Assembly (NCBI GenBank): GCA_045106235.1
Contig: JBGCEJ010000001.1
Span: forward strand, 124,001 to 188,000
DNA: 64,000 nucleotides
Direction: 5' to 3'
Origin: UBA4427 sp045106235
Lineage (GTDB): Bacteria > Myxococcota_A > UBA9160 > UBA4427
Shown here: one piece after another, positions 42,422 to 50,812 of the stretch
Layout of the letters: every line of letters starts with the position of its first letter
How positions within the stretch are numbered: the stretch's first letter is position 1
The notes under the pieces: model-generated
Told to the model about the DNA's origin: nothing
What the model saw: the letters and a program-made list of their open reading frames with translations, nothing else
Databases searched by the model: none
Program-made: the position numbers and the translations under genes

Positions 42422-43602
42422 GAATCCTGCAGCTCGTGAGCGATTGGAAGTGGACGGGGCCTGCGGAGCCGATGCTCGTGCTTTCGCAGGCCTTGCGGGA
42501 GCGAGGGCATCGGGTCGAACTGATCTGCCCGGAGACGCCGCCCGGCGCGAACCGAAGTCTTTGGCAGGAAGCCTCTCTGCGCGGGGTCGATCCGATCCAG
42601 CCGATCGAGCCCTTTCGGAATGCCTTGCGGCGCGGTGATACCGACCGCGTGGAGCGGCTCCGAGAGGTTCTCCTCTCCGGTTCGTTGGGGGGCAGCTTCG
42701 ACATCGTGCAGTGTTGGCATTCCCGGGACCATGTGTTGGCCGCCCGGGCACTCGGGCTTCTGCCGCGGCCGCTCCGCTTCGGGCCGCTGCGGGAGGAGGG
42801 CCCGCGGCTTGTCCGTTTCCTGTCGCATACGGAGGCGATTCGGGGCTGGCCCTGGAATCGTTGGCTCTTTGGGCAGGGCAGCGATGGTCTGCTCACGGTG
42901 AGCGAAGCCGCTTCCCAACAACTTCGCCCCCTACGGGAAGGCCGTGCCCTGGCGTCCACGACAGGGGCCGTTGAGTTCACCCCCTTGCTTCGGCCGACCC
43001 GCAGTCGCGCAGAGGTGCGGGCTTCGCTGGGCGTTGCGGAGGAAGCGCCGCTCATCGGAATTGTTGCCCGAATGCAGCCGCATCGCCGATTCGACCTCCT
43101 GTTGGAGGCGTTTCGCACGCTTCTCGAGCGTCATCCCGAGGCGCGGCTGATGATTGTCGGGCGAGGCAGCCGGAAGGAAGAGGTGGCCGTCCTACCCGCG
43201 GAGCGGATGGGGCTTTCGGATAAGGTGATTTTCGCGGGCTACCGAAACGCCGACTATGCAGACGTGCTCCGAGCGATGGACGTTTTTACCTTCCTGGTGC
43301 CGGGTTCCGATGGCACCTGTAGAGCGCTGCTTCAGGCGGCGGCGATGGGGCTGCCTTTGGTGGGGACGCGGCGAGGGGCGATTCCGGAGATCATCAGCAA
43401 CGGCCAGACCGGACTGCTTGTCGACGAATCCCCTGAAGCGCTCGCGGCGGCATGGGCGGCACTGATTGAGGATCCTTCGCGGCGTGCTGAGATGGGACGA
43501 GCCGCGGGAAGGGATGCGCTCGAACGCTTTCAGCCGGATCGCTGGGCGGCGTGGATGGAGCGTTTCTACGCAGAGGTTCAGGGACAGCGGCGAACGATTT
43601 AG
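42418..43602 (+). CDS. Family 4 glycosyltransferase
   Basis: 394 aa from a TTG at 42418 (TTGA overlap). N-terminal Rossmann start RILQLVSDWKWTGPAEPML; the C-terminal GT4 donor domain has LIGIVARMQPHRRFDLLLEAF, LMIVGRGSRKEE, KVIFAGYRNADYADVLRAMDV and the family TCRALLQAAAMGLPLVGTRRGAIPEII, where the usual first Glu of E-x7-E is changed to Arg. Likely LPS core or glycolipid sugar transfer, by neighbourhood. Its last 4 bases overlap the convergent exporter gene. Confidence 0.85.
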   Translation: MRILQLVSDWKWTGPAEPMLVLSQALRERGHRVELICPETPPGANRSLWQEASLRGVDPIQPIEPFRNALRRGDTDRVERLREVLLSGSLGGSFDIVQCWHSRDHVLAARALGLLPRPLRFGPLREEGPRLVRFLSHTEAIRGWPWNRWLFGQGSDGLLTVSEAASQQLRPLREGRALASTTGAVEFTPLLRPTRSRAEVRASLGVAEEAPLIGIVARMQPHRRFDLLLEAFRTLLERHPEARLMIVGRGSRKEEVAVLPAERMGLSDKVIFAGYRNADYADVLRAMDVFTFLVPGSDGTCRALLQAAAMGLPLVGTRRGAIPEIISNGQTGLLVDESPEALAAAWAALIEDPSRRAEMGRAAGRDALERFQPDRWAAWMERFYAEVQGQRRTI

Positions 43603-45362
43603 GCTTCGCCAACGCCCTGACTGGGCTCGTTCATGCCGATCAGCTCGCGGTAGATCCCGGGGCGATTCATCAGCGTTTCGTGATCGCCGATTTCGGCAAC
43701 GCGGCCCTCGTCGAGGACGACGATGCGGTCGGCGTGGCGAATGGTCGTGAGGCGATGGGCGACGAGGAAGATGGTGCGCTGTCCGCGGAGGGCCTCGATC
43801 GCAGTCTGAACGGCGCGTTCGGTCTTCGCGTCGAGGGCGCTGGTGGCTTCGTCAAAGACGAGGATCGACGGGTTGGCGAGAATTGCGCGCGCAATGGTGA
43901 TGCGCTGTCGCTGGCCGCCGGAGAGCCGGAGGCCGAACTCGCCGACCGGCGTTGCGTAGCCTTCAGGCAGCTGGTCGATGAATTCGTTGGCGGAGGCGGC
44001 TTCGGCGGCATCGCGCACATCGGCTTCGCTTGCCTCATGCTTGCCGTAGCGAATATTCTCGAAGATCGTTTCGTCGAAGAGGAAGGGTTCCTGGGTGACG
44101 ACGGCGACATGGGAGAGGAAGGACGCGCGCTTTAAATCGCGAAGATCCGTGCCGTCAATTTCAATGGCGCCCTTGGTGGGGTCATGAAAGCGGAGCAGGA
44201 GATCCATCAGTGTGCTCTTGCCGGTTCCGGTTCGGCCCACGACAGCGATGACTTCTCCCGGTGAGACTTCGAGGTCGATGCCCGCAAGAATCGCGCCCTC
44301 CCCGTAGTCGAAATGCACGTCGCGGAAGCGAATGCCTTCGTTGAGTCCGGTCATCTCCTGGGCGCCCGGACGGTCTGGCACTTCGCCGGCCATATCGAGG
44401 ACGTCGAAGAGGCGTCCGGCGCCGGCGCTCGACTCCATCAACTTTGTGTATGAGGCGGTGAGGCTTTTGACGGGCTTGTACACCGTGGTCAGGATCAAGG
44501 CGAAGGTGCCGAGCTTCCCGATCGTAATGCCCCAGAGATTGTTCAGCGCGAGCCAGACGCCCACGCCCAAAATGATCGCGCCGATCGTTTGATTAAGGGC
44601 CTCGGTCGAGACCTTTGCCATCACGCGGTTCCAGATCACCTTCATCTGGCGTCGGAAATACACTTCCGTGGCCTCGTCGAACGCGCGCTGTTCGACCTCT
44701 TGGCCTTGGAAGGCCTTGATGACTTTGATGCCGGAGAGGATCGAGACGAGTCGATGCGACAGGTTGCCCTGGGTTTCCTGGCGCCGTTTCGTCTTGCGGT
44801 GAATGCGCTTGCCGAAATAGTTCAACGTGATGAGCAGCGGGGGCACCGTCGCCAAACTAATCAGCGCGAGCTGCCACGAGGTCATGCTCATCGCGATAGC
44901 CCCGCCGATCAGGAGTGAGAGATTCGGCATGATGTCTTTGTAGGCGACATCAAGGGAGCCACAGGCCAGCTGGGCATCGGTTAGGGCGCGAGAGAGGAGC
45001 TCTCCGCTGGAGCCGCCCCGGTGTTGCCGCAGAGGAGCGTCGAGAAATTTGGCCGCGACTTCGCGGTCTACGTCGCGGCGCACCCGAGCGACGATCCAGT
45101 TCGAGAGGTACATGCGGCCGAACATGATCGGCGGCGTCGCGACGAGAATTAGGACGAGAATAAGGGTCAGCGGAATCAGCTGGTCATCGAGCAGCGCGGG
45201 GTCGAAGCTTCCTGAGTTGATCGACGGCACGAGGATATCGTCGAGCAGGGGAGTGAAGAGCCAAGTCCGGATATAGCGCCCTGCGGAGAATACGAGGGCG
45301 AGGCCCACCGCCGCGGCCGCGGCCCGCCAATAGCGAAAGGAGAGCCGGACCATGCGCTTCAT
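43599..45362 (-). CDS. msbA: MsbA-like lipid A exporter, ABC transmembrane ATPase
   Basis: 587 aa from the ATG at 45362 (E. coli MsbA 582 aa); a TTG at 45443 and longer in-frame starts exist but overlap the upstream gene. Six membrane helices (about 15-300) with TPLLDDILVP near the start as in MsbA, then an ATPase domain with Walker A GRTGTGKST, signature LSGGQRQRITIARAI, Walker B ILVFDEATSALD and the H-loop AHRLTTIRHADRI, all canonical, so it should act as a homodimer. It would flip lipid A-core across the inner membrane, fitting the neighbouring LPS genes; general exporter specificity remains possible. Confidence 0.88.
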   Translation of the reverse strand: MKRMVRLSFRYWRAAAAAVGLALVFSAGRYIRTWLFTPLLDDILVPSINSGSFDPALLDDQLIPLTLILVLILVATPPIMFGRMYLSNWIVARVRRDVDREVAAKFLDAPLRQHRGGSSGELLSRALTDAQLACGSLDVAYKDIMPNLSLLIGGAIAMSMTSWQLALISLATVPPLLITLNYFGKRIHRKTKRRQETQGNLSHRLVSILSGIKVIKAFQGQEVEQRAFDEATEVYFRRQMKVIWNRVMAKVSTEALNQTIGAIILGVGVWLALNNLWGITIGKLGTFALILTTVYKPVKSLTASYTKLMESSAGAGRLFDVLDMAGEVPDRPGAQEMTGLNEGIRFRDVHFDYGEGAILAGIDLEVSPGEVIAVVGRTGTGKSTLMDLLLRFHDPTKGAIEIDGTDLRDLKRASFLSHVAVVTQEPFLFDETIFENIRYGKHEASEADVRDAAEAASANEFIDQLPEGYATPVGEFGLRLSGGQRQRITIARAILANPSILVFDEATSALDAKTERAVQTAIEALRGQRTIFLVAHRLTTIRHADRIVVLDEGRVAEIGDHETLMNRPGIYRELIGMNEPSQGVGEA

Positions 45363-45487
45363 GTTAGGGATCGCCGAGGCAGCCACGGTCGGGTTCGCCG
45401 TGGGCGCATTCTCATCGGCAGTCGCGGGAAGTTCGGAACTCAAATCCGTGGGGGCTCTCTGCGGGCGCGGCTCGGGGTTTGAGCGAG

Positions 45488-46909
45488 CTAGGCCAGCTCC
45501 GCCGCGATCGCGTCGCCGCCGCGCCACCCGAGCAGGAGGTCTCCCTCCAGGCCAAGGCCGGCGACCGCGGAACGATCGAGGTGATAGATGGGGGGCCGGG
45601 AAGAGAGTCGCAGGTCCACGTCCGAAGGCCAACCCACCCCGGATTCGGGGTCTTCGAGCCAGCCATCGTCGGAGTCCCAGTGGGGCATTTCGACTTCGAC
45701 GGCGCGGAGTTCGTCGCCTGAGAAGGGCATCAGGGCGCGGAGGCGGTCTGCGATGAGCGCGCGCACTCTTTTCATTTCTGTCGGGATCTGGGCGGGGTCT
45801 CGGAGATTAAGCACGGCCCGGACCACGAGATCGATGGAGTGGGGATGGGTTTGGCTCGGGAAGGCGGTCAGGAAAGCCGTTGGCTCGTTCTTTGCGCGGC
45901 CGGGGAGGATCACGCGAGCGCCCATGCCGTCGGGGAGATAGGCCGTCGGAATGCGGAAGAGGAAGACGCCGCGGTACGCGCGGGGTAGATCTCGGCAGAC
46001 GAGGCCTGGGGCGGGGCGCGTCGGGTCGTCTCCGTCCGCGCGGTAGGCGTCTCGAAGCGAAGCGGGGGGCACGCCCAAGATGAGCGCACGGCCGAGCCAG
46101 ATTTCCCCCGTTCGTCCGATTCGAATTCCCGGTTGACCCGAAACGGTCACGAGGTCGAAATCCCCGGGCAGGGTTCGGATATCTCCGTAGAGCGCGGTCA
46201 CGCGCTTGCGGAGCAGGTCGACCAGCCAGGGCGGCTCACTCGCGAAGCCGACGCCGCCTGCGAGTCCGAGGCCCAGGAGTCGGGCTTCGGCTTCGGGGCC
46301 CGGCGCGGCATTCCCTAAATTCGAGAGCGCGCGAATTTGGGCTTCGCTCACTCTTTCGAGCGCAGAGCCAGCGGGGACGAGGCCGTGGGGGAGGCCGCGG
46401 CGGCCGCTGCCCATGGCGGGGACCCGCCGTCCCGTGCGGACAAAAGGCGATTGAAGGAGCATCCCCTTCTCGGTCTCCGAGGCATCGATGATCGCGTGGA
46501 CGAGGCGCTGGGCTTCGTCGGGTTTGGCGAGGCCCCAGGCGACGAGTTCGTCGGCGGTGACCGCGGGCTGACCCACGTCGAGTCGGTACGGATCAGAGGC
46601 AACCTGGTAGGCCAGTCGCTCGGTGGCGATCCGGCGTCGGTCGATCAGCGGCACGGCCAGCGCGCGCAGGCAGGCATCGAGGGCGCCTTCATCCCGCAGG
46701 CCGCCCAGAAAGAAGGGCTCCTTCAGCGCGGGAGGAAGCGTGAGGCGCTTGTCTTCCTCGACCATCAGCACGCGTTGGCCGGCGGCGCCGATGCGCGCAG
46801 CGGCAATCAGCGCTGAGATTCCGCTGCCGAGGACGAGCGCATCCCAGCGGCGCGCGCGCGGCGCCTCGCTGGGGTCCAGTACTGGGATTTCGACGTTGGG
46901 CTTGGCCAT
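45488..46909 (-). CDS. FAD-dependent oxidoreductase of unknown substrate
   Basis: 473 aa. The N-terminal dinucleotide-binding motif is DALVLGSGISALIAAARIGA (GxGxxA type), followed by VLMVEEDK, as in phytoene-desaturase/amine-oxidase-like flavoproteins. The C-terminal end LGLEGDLLLGWRGGDAIA resembles the second FAD-contact motif of that superfamily. The middle region is not recognisable, and no membrane segment or signal peptide is clear. It lies 14 bases after purM and 125 bases before msbA on the - strand, so co-transcription is likely, but neither neighbour suggests a substrate. Confidence 0.65.
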   Translation of the reverse strand: MAKPNVEIPVLDPSEAPRARRWDALVLGSGISALIAAARIGAAGQRVLMVEEDKRLTLPPALKEPFFLGGLRDEGALDACLRALAVPLIDRRRIATERLAYQVASDPYRLDVGQPAVTADELVAWGLAKPDEAQRLVHAIIDASETEKGMLLQSPFVRTGRRVPAMGSGRRGLPHGLVPAGSALERVSEAQIRALSNLGNAAPGPEAEARLLGLGLAGGVGFASEPPWLVDLLRKRVTALYGDIRTLPGDFDLVTVSGQPGIRIGRTGEIWLGRALILGVPPASLRDAYRADGDDPTRPAPGLVCRDLPRAYRGVFLFRIPTAYLPDGMGARVILPGRAKNEPTAFLTAFPSQTHPHSIDLVVRAVLNLRDPAQIPTEMKRVRALIADRLRALMPFSGDELRAVEVEMPHWDSDDGWLEDPESGVGWPSDVDLRLSSRPPIYHLDRSAVAGLGLEGDLLLGWRGGDAIAAELA

Positions 46910-46923
46910 TGGGGCGGCGCTTC

Positions 46924-48033
46924 CTAGTCGTCCGCGAGGTAGCCCGGGTCGAAGAGGATCGACGGTTCGTCTTCGGCCTTTCGCTCGATGGTGCCGATCT
47001 TGTAGCCGCGTTCGCCGAGGCCTTGGAGTCGCTGCAAGACTTCTTCGGCTTGGTTACCCGGGACGATGGCGATCATGCCGATGCCGCAGTTGAAGACGCG
47101 GAGGAGTTCGGTTTCCGGGAGCTCGCCTTCCCGGGCGATCCACTCATAGACGTCCGGTCGGGGCCAGGACTGCGTGTCGATTCGGGCGCGGACGCCGGCG
47201 GGGAGAATCCGGGGCACGTTGCCTTCGAAGCCGCCACCCGTGACGTGGATCATGCCGTGGACATCGAAGTCCTTGATCAGATTGAGCAGGGGTTTCACGT
47301 AGATCTTGGTCGGCGCGATCAGCGCGCTGGCGAGGCTCGTTCGCATGCCGTCGGGCTGTTCGAAGAGGTCGAATTTTCCCGCCTTGATCCCCGCATCGAG
47401 AACCGAGCGGACCAAGGAGTAGCCATTGCTGTGGAAGCCGCTTGAAGCCAGGCCGATGAGAACGTCGCTCTCAGAAATCGTGGAGCCGTCGATGACTTGG
47501 TCCCGCTCGACGACGCCGACGCTGAACCCGACGATTTCGAGTTCCCCTTTTGGGTAGACGCTGGGCATCGTTGCGGTCTCGCCGCCGAGGAGTGCGGCGC
47601 CGGCACGGCGGCAGCCTTCCGCGATCCCGCGCAGAGCGTCGCTCGCGGTTTGCTTTTCGAGGTCGCCCATGGCGATATAGTCGAGAAAGATCAGGGGCTC
47701 GGCGCCCTGGACGACGAGGTCATTGACGACCATCGCGACGCAGTCGATTCCGATCGTGTCGTAGCGGCCGATCTGGGCGGCCAGTTTCAGCTTGGTTCCG
47801 ACGCCGTCCGTCGCAGCGACGAAGATCGGATCCTTGAAGCGGTCGGGGGCTTTGAACATCCCCGCAAAGCCGCCGATCGAGCTCAGAACTTCAGGCCGGA
47901 AAGTGGTTTTTGCGATTTCCTTCACGTCATCGATGAAGGATTCGTCATGGTCAAGATCCACGCCAGCGGCCGCGTAGGCCGGGGCCGAGGTCTCAGAAAA
48001 CGAGGTCTTGTCTGCGTCGCTTGAATCAGTCAC
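46924..48033 (-). CDS. purM: Phosphoribosylformylglycinamidine cyclo-ligase
   Basis: 369 aa from the GTG at 48033 (E. coli PurM 345 aa); the frame is open to a TTG at 48132, but that part is not conserved. PurM closes the imidazole ring in purine synthesis. Conserved segments are AAGVDLDHDESFIDDVK, FVAATDGVGTKLKLA, the glycine-rich GGETATMPSVY and HVTGGGFEGNVPRILP. The start lacks a clear ribosome-binding site. It heads a three-gene - strand run and is divergent from the glycosyltransferase gene 134 bases away. Confidence 0.95.
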   Translation of the reverse strand: MTDSSDADKTSFSETSAPAYAAAGVDLDHDESFIDDVKEIAKTTFRPEVLSSIGGFAGMFKAPDRFKDPIFVAATDGVGTKLKLAAQIGRYDTIGIDCVAMVVNDLVVQGAEPLIFLDYIAMGDLEKQTASDALRGIAEGCRRAGAALLGGETATMPSVYPKGELEIVGFSVGVVERDQVIDGSTISESDVLIGLASSGFHSNGYSLVRSVLDAGIKAGKFDLFEQPDGMRTSLASALIAPTKIYVKPLLNLIKDFDVHGMIHVTGGGFEGNVPRILPAGVRARIDTQSWPRPDVYEWIAREGELPETELLRVFNCGIGMIAIVPGNQAEEVLQRLQGLGERGYKIGTIERKAEDEPSILFDPGYLADD

Positions 48034-48167
48034 GGCCGAGTGATAGGCAAAGGCCGAATCACAGTCAATCGAGGGCTGGGACTTCGGGCTCTTTGCAGGC
48101 CTCAGTTGGGGCAGGATCCGTCGTTTCGCCAAGGCAGGGCGCAGGGTTCCGGGCTAGTGTCCGCGGC

Positions 48168-48845
48168 GTGACGATTTCGGTCGTGATCCCAACGCTCAAT
48201 GAAGGCGCGCACCTGGCGAAAGCCCTCTCGAGTGTCCGAGGGGACGGGGTCGAAATTATCGTGGTCGACGGGGGGAGCGAGGACGGAACGGTCCCGCTGG
48301 CTCGTCAGGCCGGAGTTCGGGTCCTGGAAAGTGACCGAGGGCGCGCCCGCCAGCTCCGGGCAGGCAGTGAACAAGCGACAGGAGAGATTGTTCTCTTCCT
48401 TCATGCGGATACGACGCTCGAAACGGGCTGGTTGGACGCGGTGAGGGAGGCGATGCAGGATCCGCGATGTGCGGGTGGAGCCTTTACGTTTCGCTTTTCG
48501 GAACGGGGACTTCGGGCGTATTGGATCGAGTTTTGGGTGCAGGTTCGGATGGCGCTTTGGCGGCTTCCTTACGGAGATCAGGCGCTGTTTATGCGGCGCG
48601 AAATTTTGGAGCAGATGGGCGGCGTGCCAATCGTACCGGTGATGGAAGATCTGGATTTGGTCCGCGGGATCAAGCGCGCAGGTGAGCTCCGCGTGCTGCC
48701 CGTAGCGGCCTCGACCTCTCTGCGCAGGTACGTCGGACGGGGGGCATTCCGGACGCTGCGGACGATCGGAGCACACCAATACGCGCTGCTCGGCTGGGCG
48801 CTGGGTTGGGATCGTCAGCGCATCGCGGAGCGAATGGGTCGATGA
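48168..48845 (+). CDS. TIGR04283-type family 2 glycosyltransferase
   Basis: 225 aa from the GTG at 48168; the frame runs upstream but overlaps the purM start. GT2 elements ISVVIPTLNEGAHLAKAL, IIVVDGGSEDGT, LFLHADTTLE (metal site) and YGDQALFMRREI, VPVMEDLDLVRGIKRAG match the short soluble TIGR04283 group, which occurs beside exporters and selenium- or arsenosugar-related genes in other bacteria. Here it overlaps the first ABC exporter gene by 4 bases, suggesting it builds something the transporter handles. Sugar donor unknown. Confidence 0.85.
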   Translation: MTISVVIPTLNEGAHLAKALSSVRGDGVEIIVVDGGSEDGTVPLARQAGVRVLESDRGRARQLRAGSEQATGEIVLFLHADTTLETGWLDAVREAMQDPRCAGGAFTFRFSERGLRAYWIEFWVQVRMALWRLPYGDQALFMRREILEQMGGVPIVPVMEDLDLVRGIKRAGELRVLPVAASTSLRRYVGRGAFRTLRTIGAHQYALLGWALGWDRQRIAERMGR

Positions 48846-50812
48846 GCGCCTCAAATCCTGCAGAATCCAGCACCGGCGCCTCGGCCACGCCGGGAGCCGA
48901 AACGCCGGTTCGGCATGCACTCAGGCGACTTTCTGTCTACGTGCGGCGGAATTGGCCCTATTACCTCAAGTGGTTTTTTGTCGTTCTGCTCTATGTGGCT
49001 GCTTTTAATGCACTTCCTCTTGCTGTGGGCTGGGCGATCAACGGGCTCGTTGACCCCAATGTCGGTCGCGAGGCGGTCATCGAGCGCTGCTGGATTCTCT
49101 TCGGCCTCGCGGTGGTCGGGGGTGGGCTGCGCTTCCTTTCACGGCAGCTTGTTTTCAACGCTGCCCGGGAGATCGAGTACGAGATCCGAAACGATCTCTT
49201 CGAGCACCTCCAGAAGCTGCCGCAATCGTTCTATTTCGAGTGGCGAACCGGCGACCTGATGAGTCGCTGCGTGAACGATTTGAACTCCGTCCGCATGCTG
49301 CTCGGGCCGGGGCTTTTGTCCGTGGCGCAGAGCCCGATCCTCTTTCTCGGCGCGTTCATCGCGATGTCTTCGATGAGCTTGAAGCTCGCGATCCTGATGA
49401 TGCTTCCGTATCCACTTTTCATCGTGATCTCGCGGGTCCTCGGCGCGGCTCTCTACAGGCGGAGCCTGGCGTCCCAGCAATCCCTCGCCGCGATGTCGAA
49501 TCGCGTTCAGGAGAGCATCGCCGGCATCGCCGTAGTGAAGGCCTACGCGATGGAAGACGATCAGGCGAGCCGCTTCGCCGAAGCGAACGAGCATCTTCGC
49601 GAGCGCCAGCTCGGCTTGGTCCGAACGAGTGCGGCGATGCCTGCGATTACGGGGCTGCTCCCTGCGCTCGGGCTCGCCATGGTCGTCGGCATCGGGATCG
49701 GGGAGATTCAGGCGGGAAATATGGAGACGGGAGATCTCGTGTCCTTCACGATTTTCGCCCGGGTGCTGACCTTTCCCACCTTCATCATGGGTTACTCGAT
49801 CAGCCTTGTGCAGCGCGGCGCCTCGGCGATGCAGCGCATCGATGAAGTCCTGTCGGTCGAACCCTCGATCGCGGATCAACCCGACAGCGTCGTCCTTCCC
49901 GAGGTCGCAGGTCGAGTCGAGTTCCGCGGGCTGTCCTTCGCCTATCCAGCCGACGAGCCAGCCGACGAACCAGCCGGCGAGGCCGCGGCTTCTCCCACGG
50001 AGTCCGGAGACGCCGCTTCTGCGGATGCAGCGAACGGCGCGCTCGCGCCTGAGGCGCCGGGGGCGCGAGAAGCTGCGCTTTTGGATATCGATCTGGAGAT
50101 CCCCGCTGGCAGTTCGATCGGCATCGTCGGCCCCGTTGGGTCCGGGAAGTCGACCCTCGCCTCGATCATTCCCCGGCTCTACGAGGTCGAGGACGGCGTC
50201 GTCTTTATCGACGGCGTCGATGTGAACCGGGTGGCGCTCAAGAGTCTGCGGGAATCGATCGCGATGGTGCCCCAGGACTCCTTCTTGTTCTCAATGTCTC
50301 TTGCCGACAATGTTGCCTACGGCCTGGCCCCGGACGCCTCACTCGATGAGGTTCGGAGCGCGGCGGAGCGGGCGCAGCTGAGCCGGGACGTCGAGGACCT
50401 CCCGCGAGGTTACGAGACCCTGGTCGGTGAGCGCGGGGTGATGCTTTCCGGGGGGCAGCGACAGCGAACCGCCTTGGCGCGGGCTTTGGCGCTCGACCCG
50501 AAGATCCTAATTCTGGACGACACGCTCTCCGCGGTCGATGCCGAAACTGAGCGACGCATTCAGGCGGGGCTCGACAAGGTCTTTTCTGGGCGGACGGTCG
50601 TCGTTGTGGCCTCCCGCGTGAACTCCGTTCAAAACCTCGACCAGATCGTCGTTCTGGATGGCGGGCGCATCGTCGAGCGCGGCACCCATGCGGAGCTCAT
50701 CGCCGAGGGGGGCCTGTATTGGCGGCTCGCTCAGGAGCAGGAAGAGGAGCAGGAGCATGGGCAGGGCCCGAGCGAGGCTGAGAGCGCGCGGGCTGCGGGG
50801 GAGGGCGCATGA
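48842..50812 (+). CDS. Heterodimeric ABC exporter subunit with degenerate ATPase site
   Basis: 656 aa from the ATG at 48842. A short Ser/Thr/Ala N-terminus, six membrane helices (about 40-340) and a nucleotide-binding domain. Walker A is GPVGSGKST and the signature LSGGQRQRTALARAL is canonical, but the catalytic Glu after Walker B is Asp (LILDDTLSAVD) and the H-loop His is Ser (ASRVNSVQN). That pattern marks the non-catalytic half of asymmetric exporters such as TM287/288 or BmrCD. A 50-residue acidic Ala/Pro-rich insert (built partly of a 12-bp repeat) follows the A-loop Tyr in LSFAYP. ATGA overlaps at both ends couple it to the partner. Confidence 0.9.
   Translation: MSASNPAESSTGASATPGAETPVRHALRRLSVYVRRNWPYYLKWFFVVLLYVAAFNALPLAVGWAINGLVDPNVGREAVIERCWILFGLAVVGGGLRFLSRQLVFNAAREIEYEIRNDLFEHLQKLPQSFYFEWRTGDLMSRCVNDLNSVRMLLGPGLLSVAQSPILFLGAFIAMSSMSLKLAILMMLPYPLFIVISRVLGAALYRRSLASQQSLAAMSNRVQESIAGIAVVKAYAMEDDQASRFAEANEHLRERQLGLVRTSAAMPAITGLLPALGLAMVVGIGIGEIQAGNMETGDLVSFTIFARVLTFPTFIMGYSISLVQRGASAMQRIDEVLSVEPSIADQPDSVVLPEVAGRVEFRGLSFAYPADEPADEPAGEAAASPTESGDAASADAANGALAPEAPGAREAALLDIDLEIPAGSSIGIVGPVGSGKSTLASIIPRLYEVEDGVVFIDGVDVNRVALKSLRESIAMVPQDSFLFSMSLADNVAYGLAPDASLDEVRSAAERAQLSRDVEDLPRGYETLVGERGVMLSGGQRQRTALARALALDPKILILDDTLSAVDAETERRIQAGLDKVFSGRTVVVVASRVNSVQNLDQIVVLDGGRIVERGTHAELIAEGGLYWRLAQEQEEEQEHGQGPSEAESARAAGEGA
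49946..49981 (+). repeat. Three 12-bp tandem repeats in the first ABC exporter gene
   Basis: Units at 49946, 49958 and 49970 differ at one or two bases and encode repeated Pro-Ala-Asp/Gly-Glu, at the start of the insert after the A-loop. Confidence 0.85.
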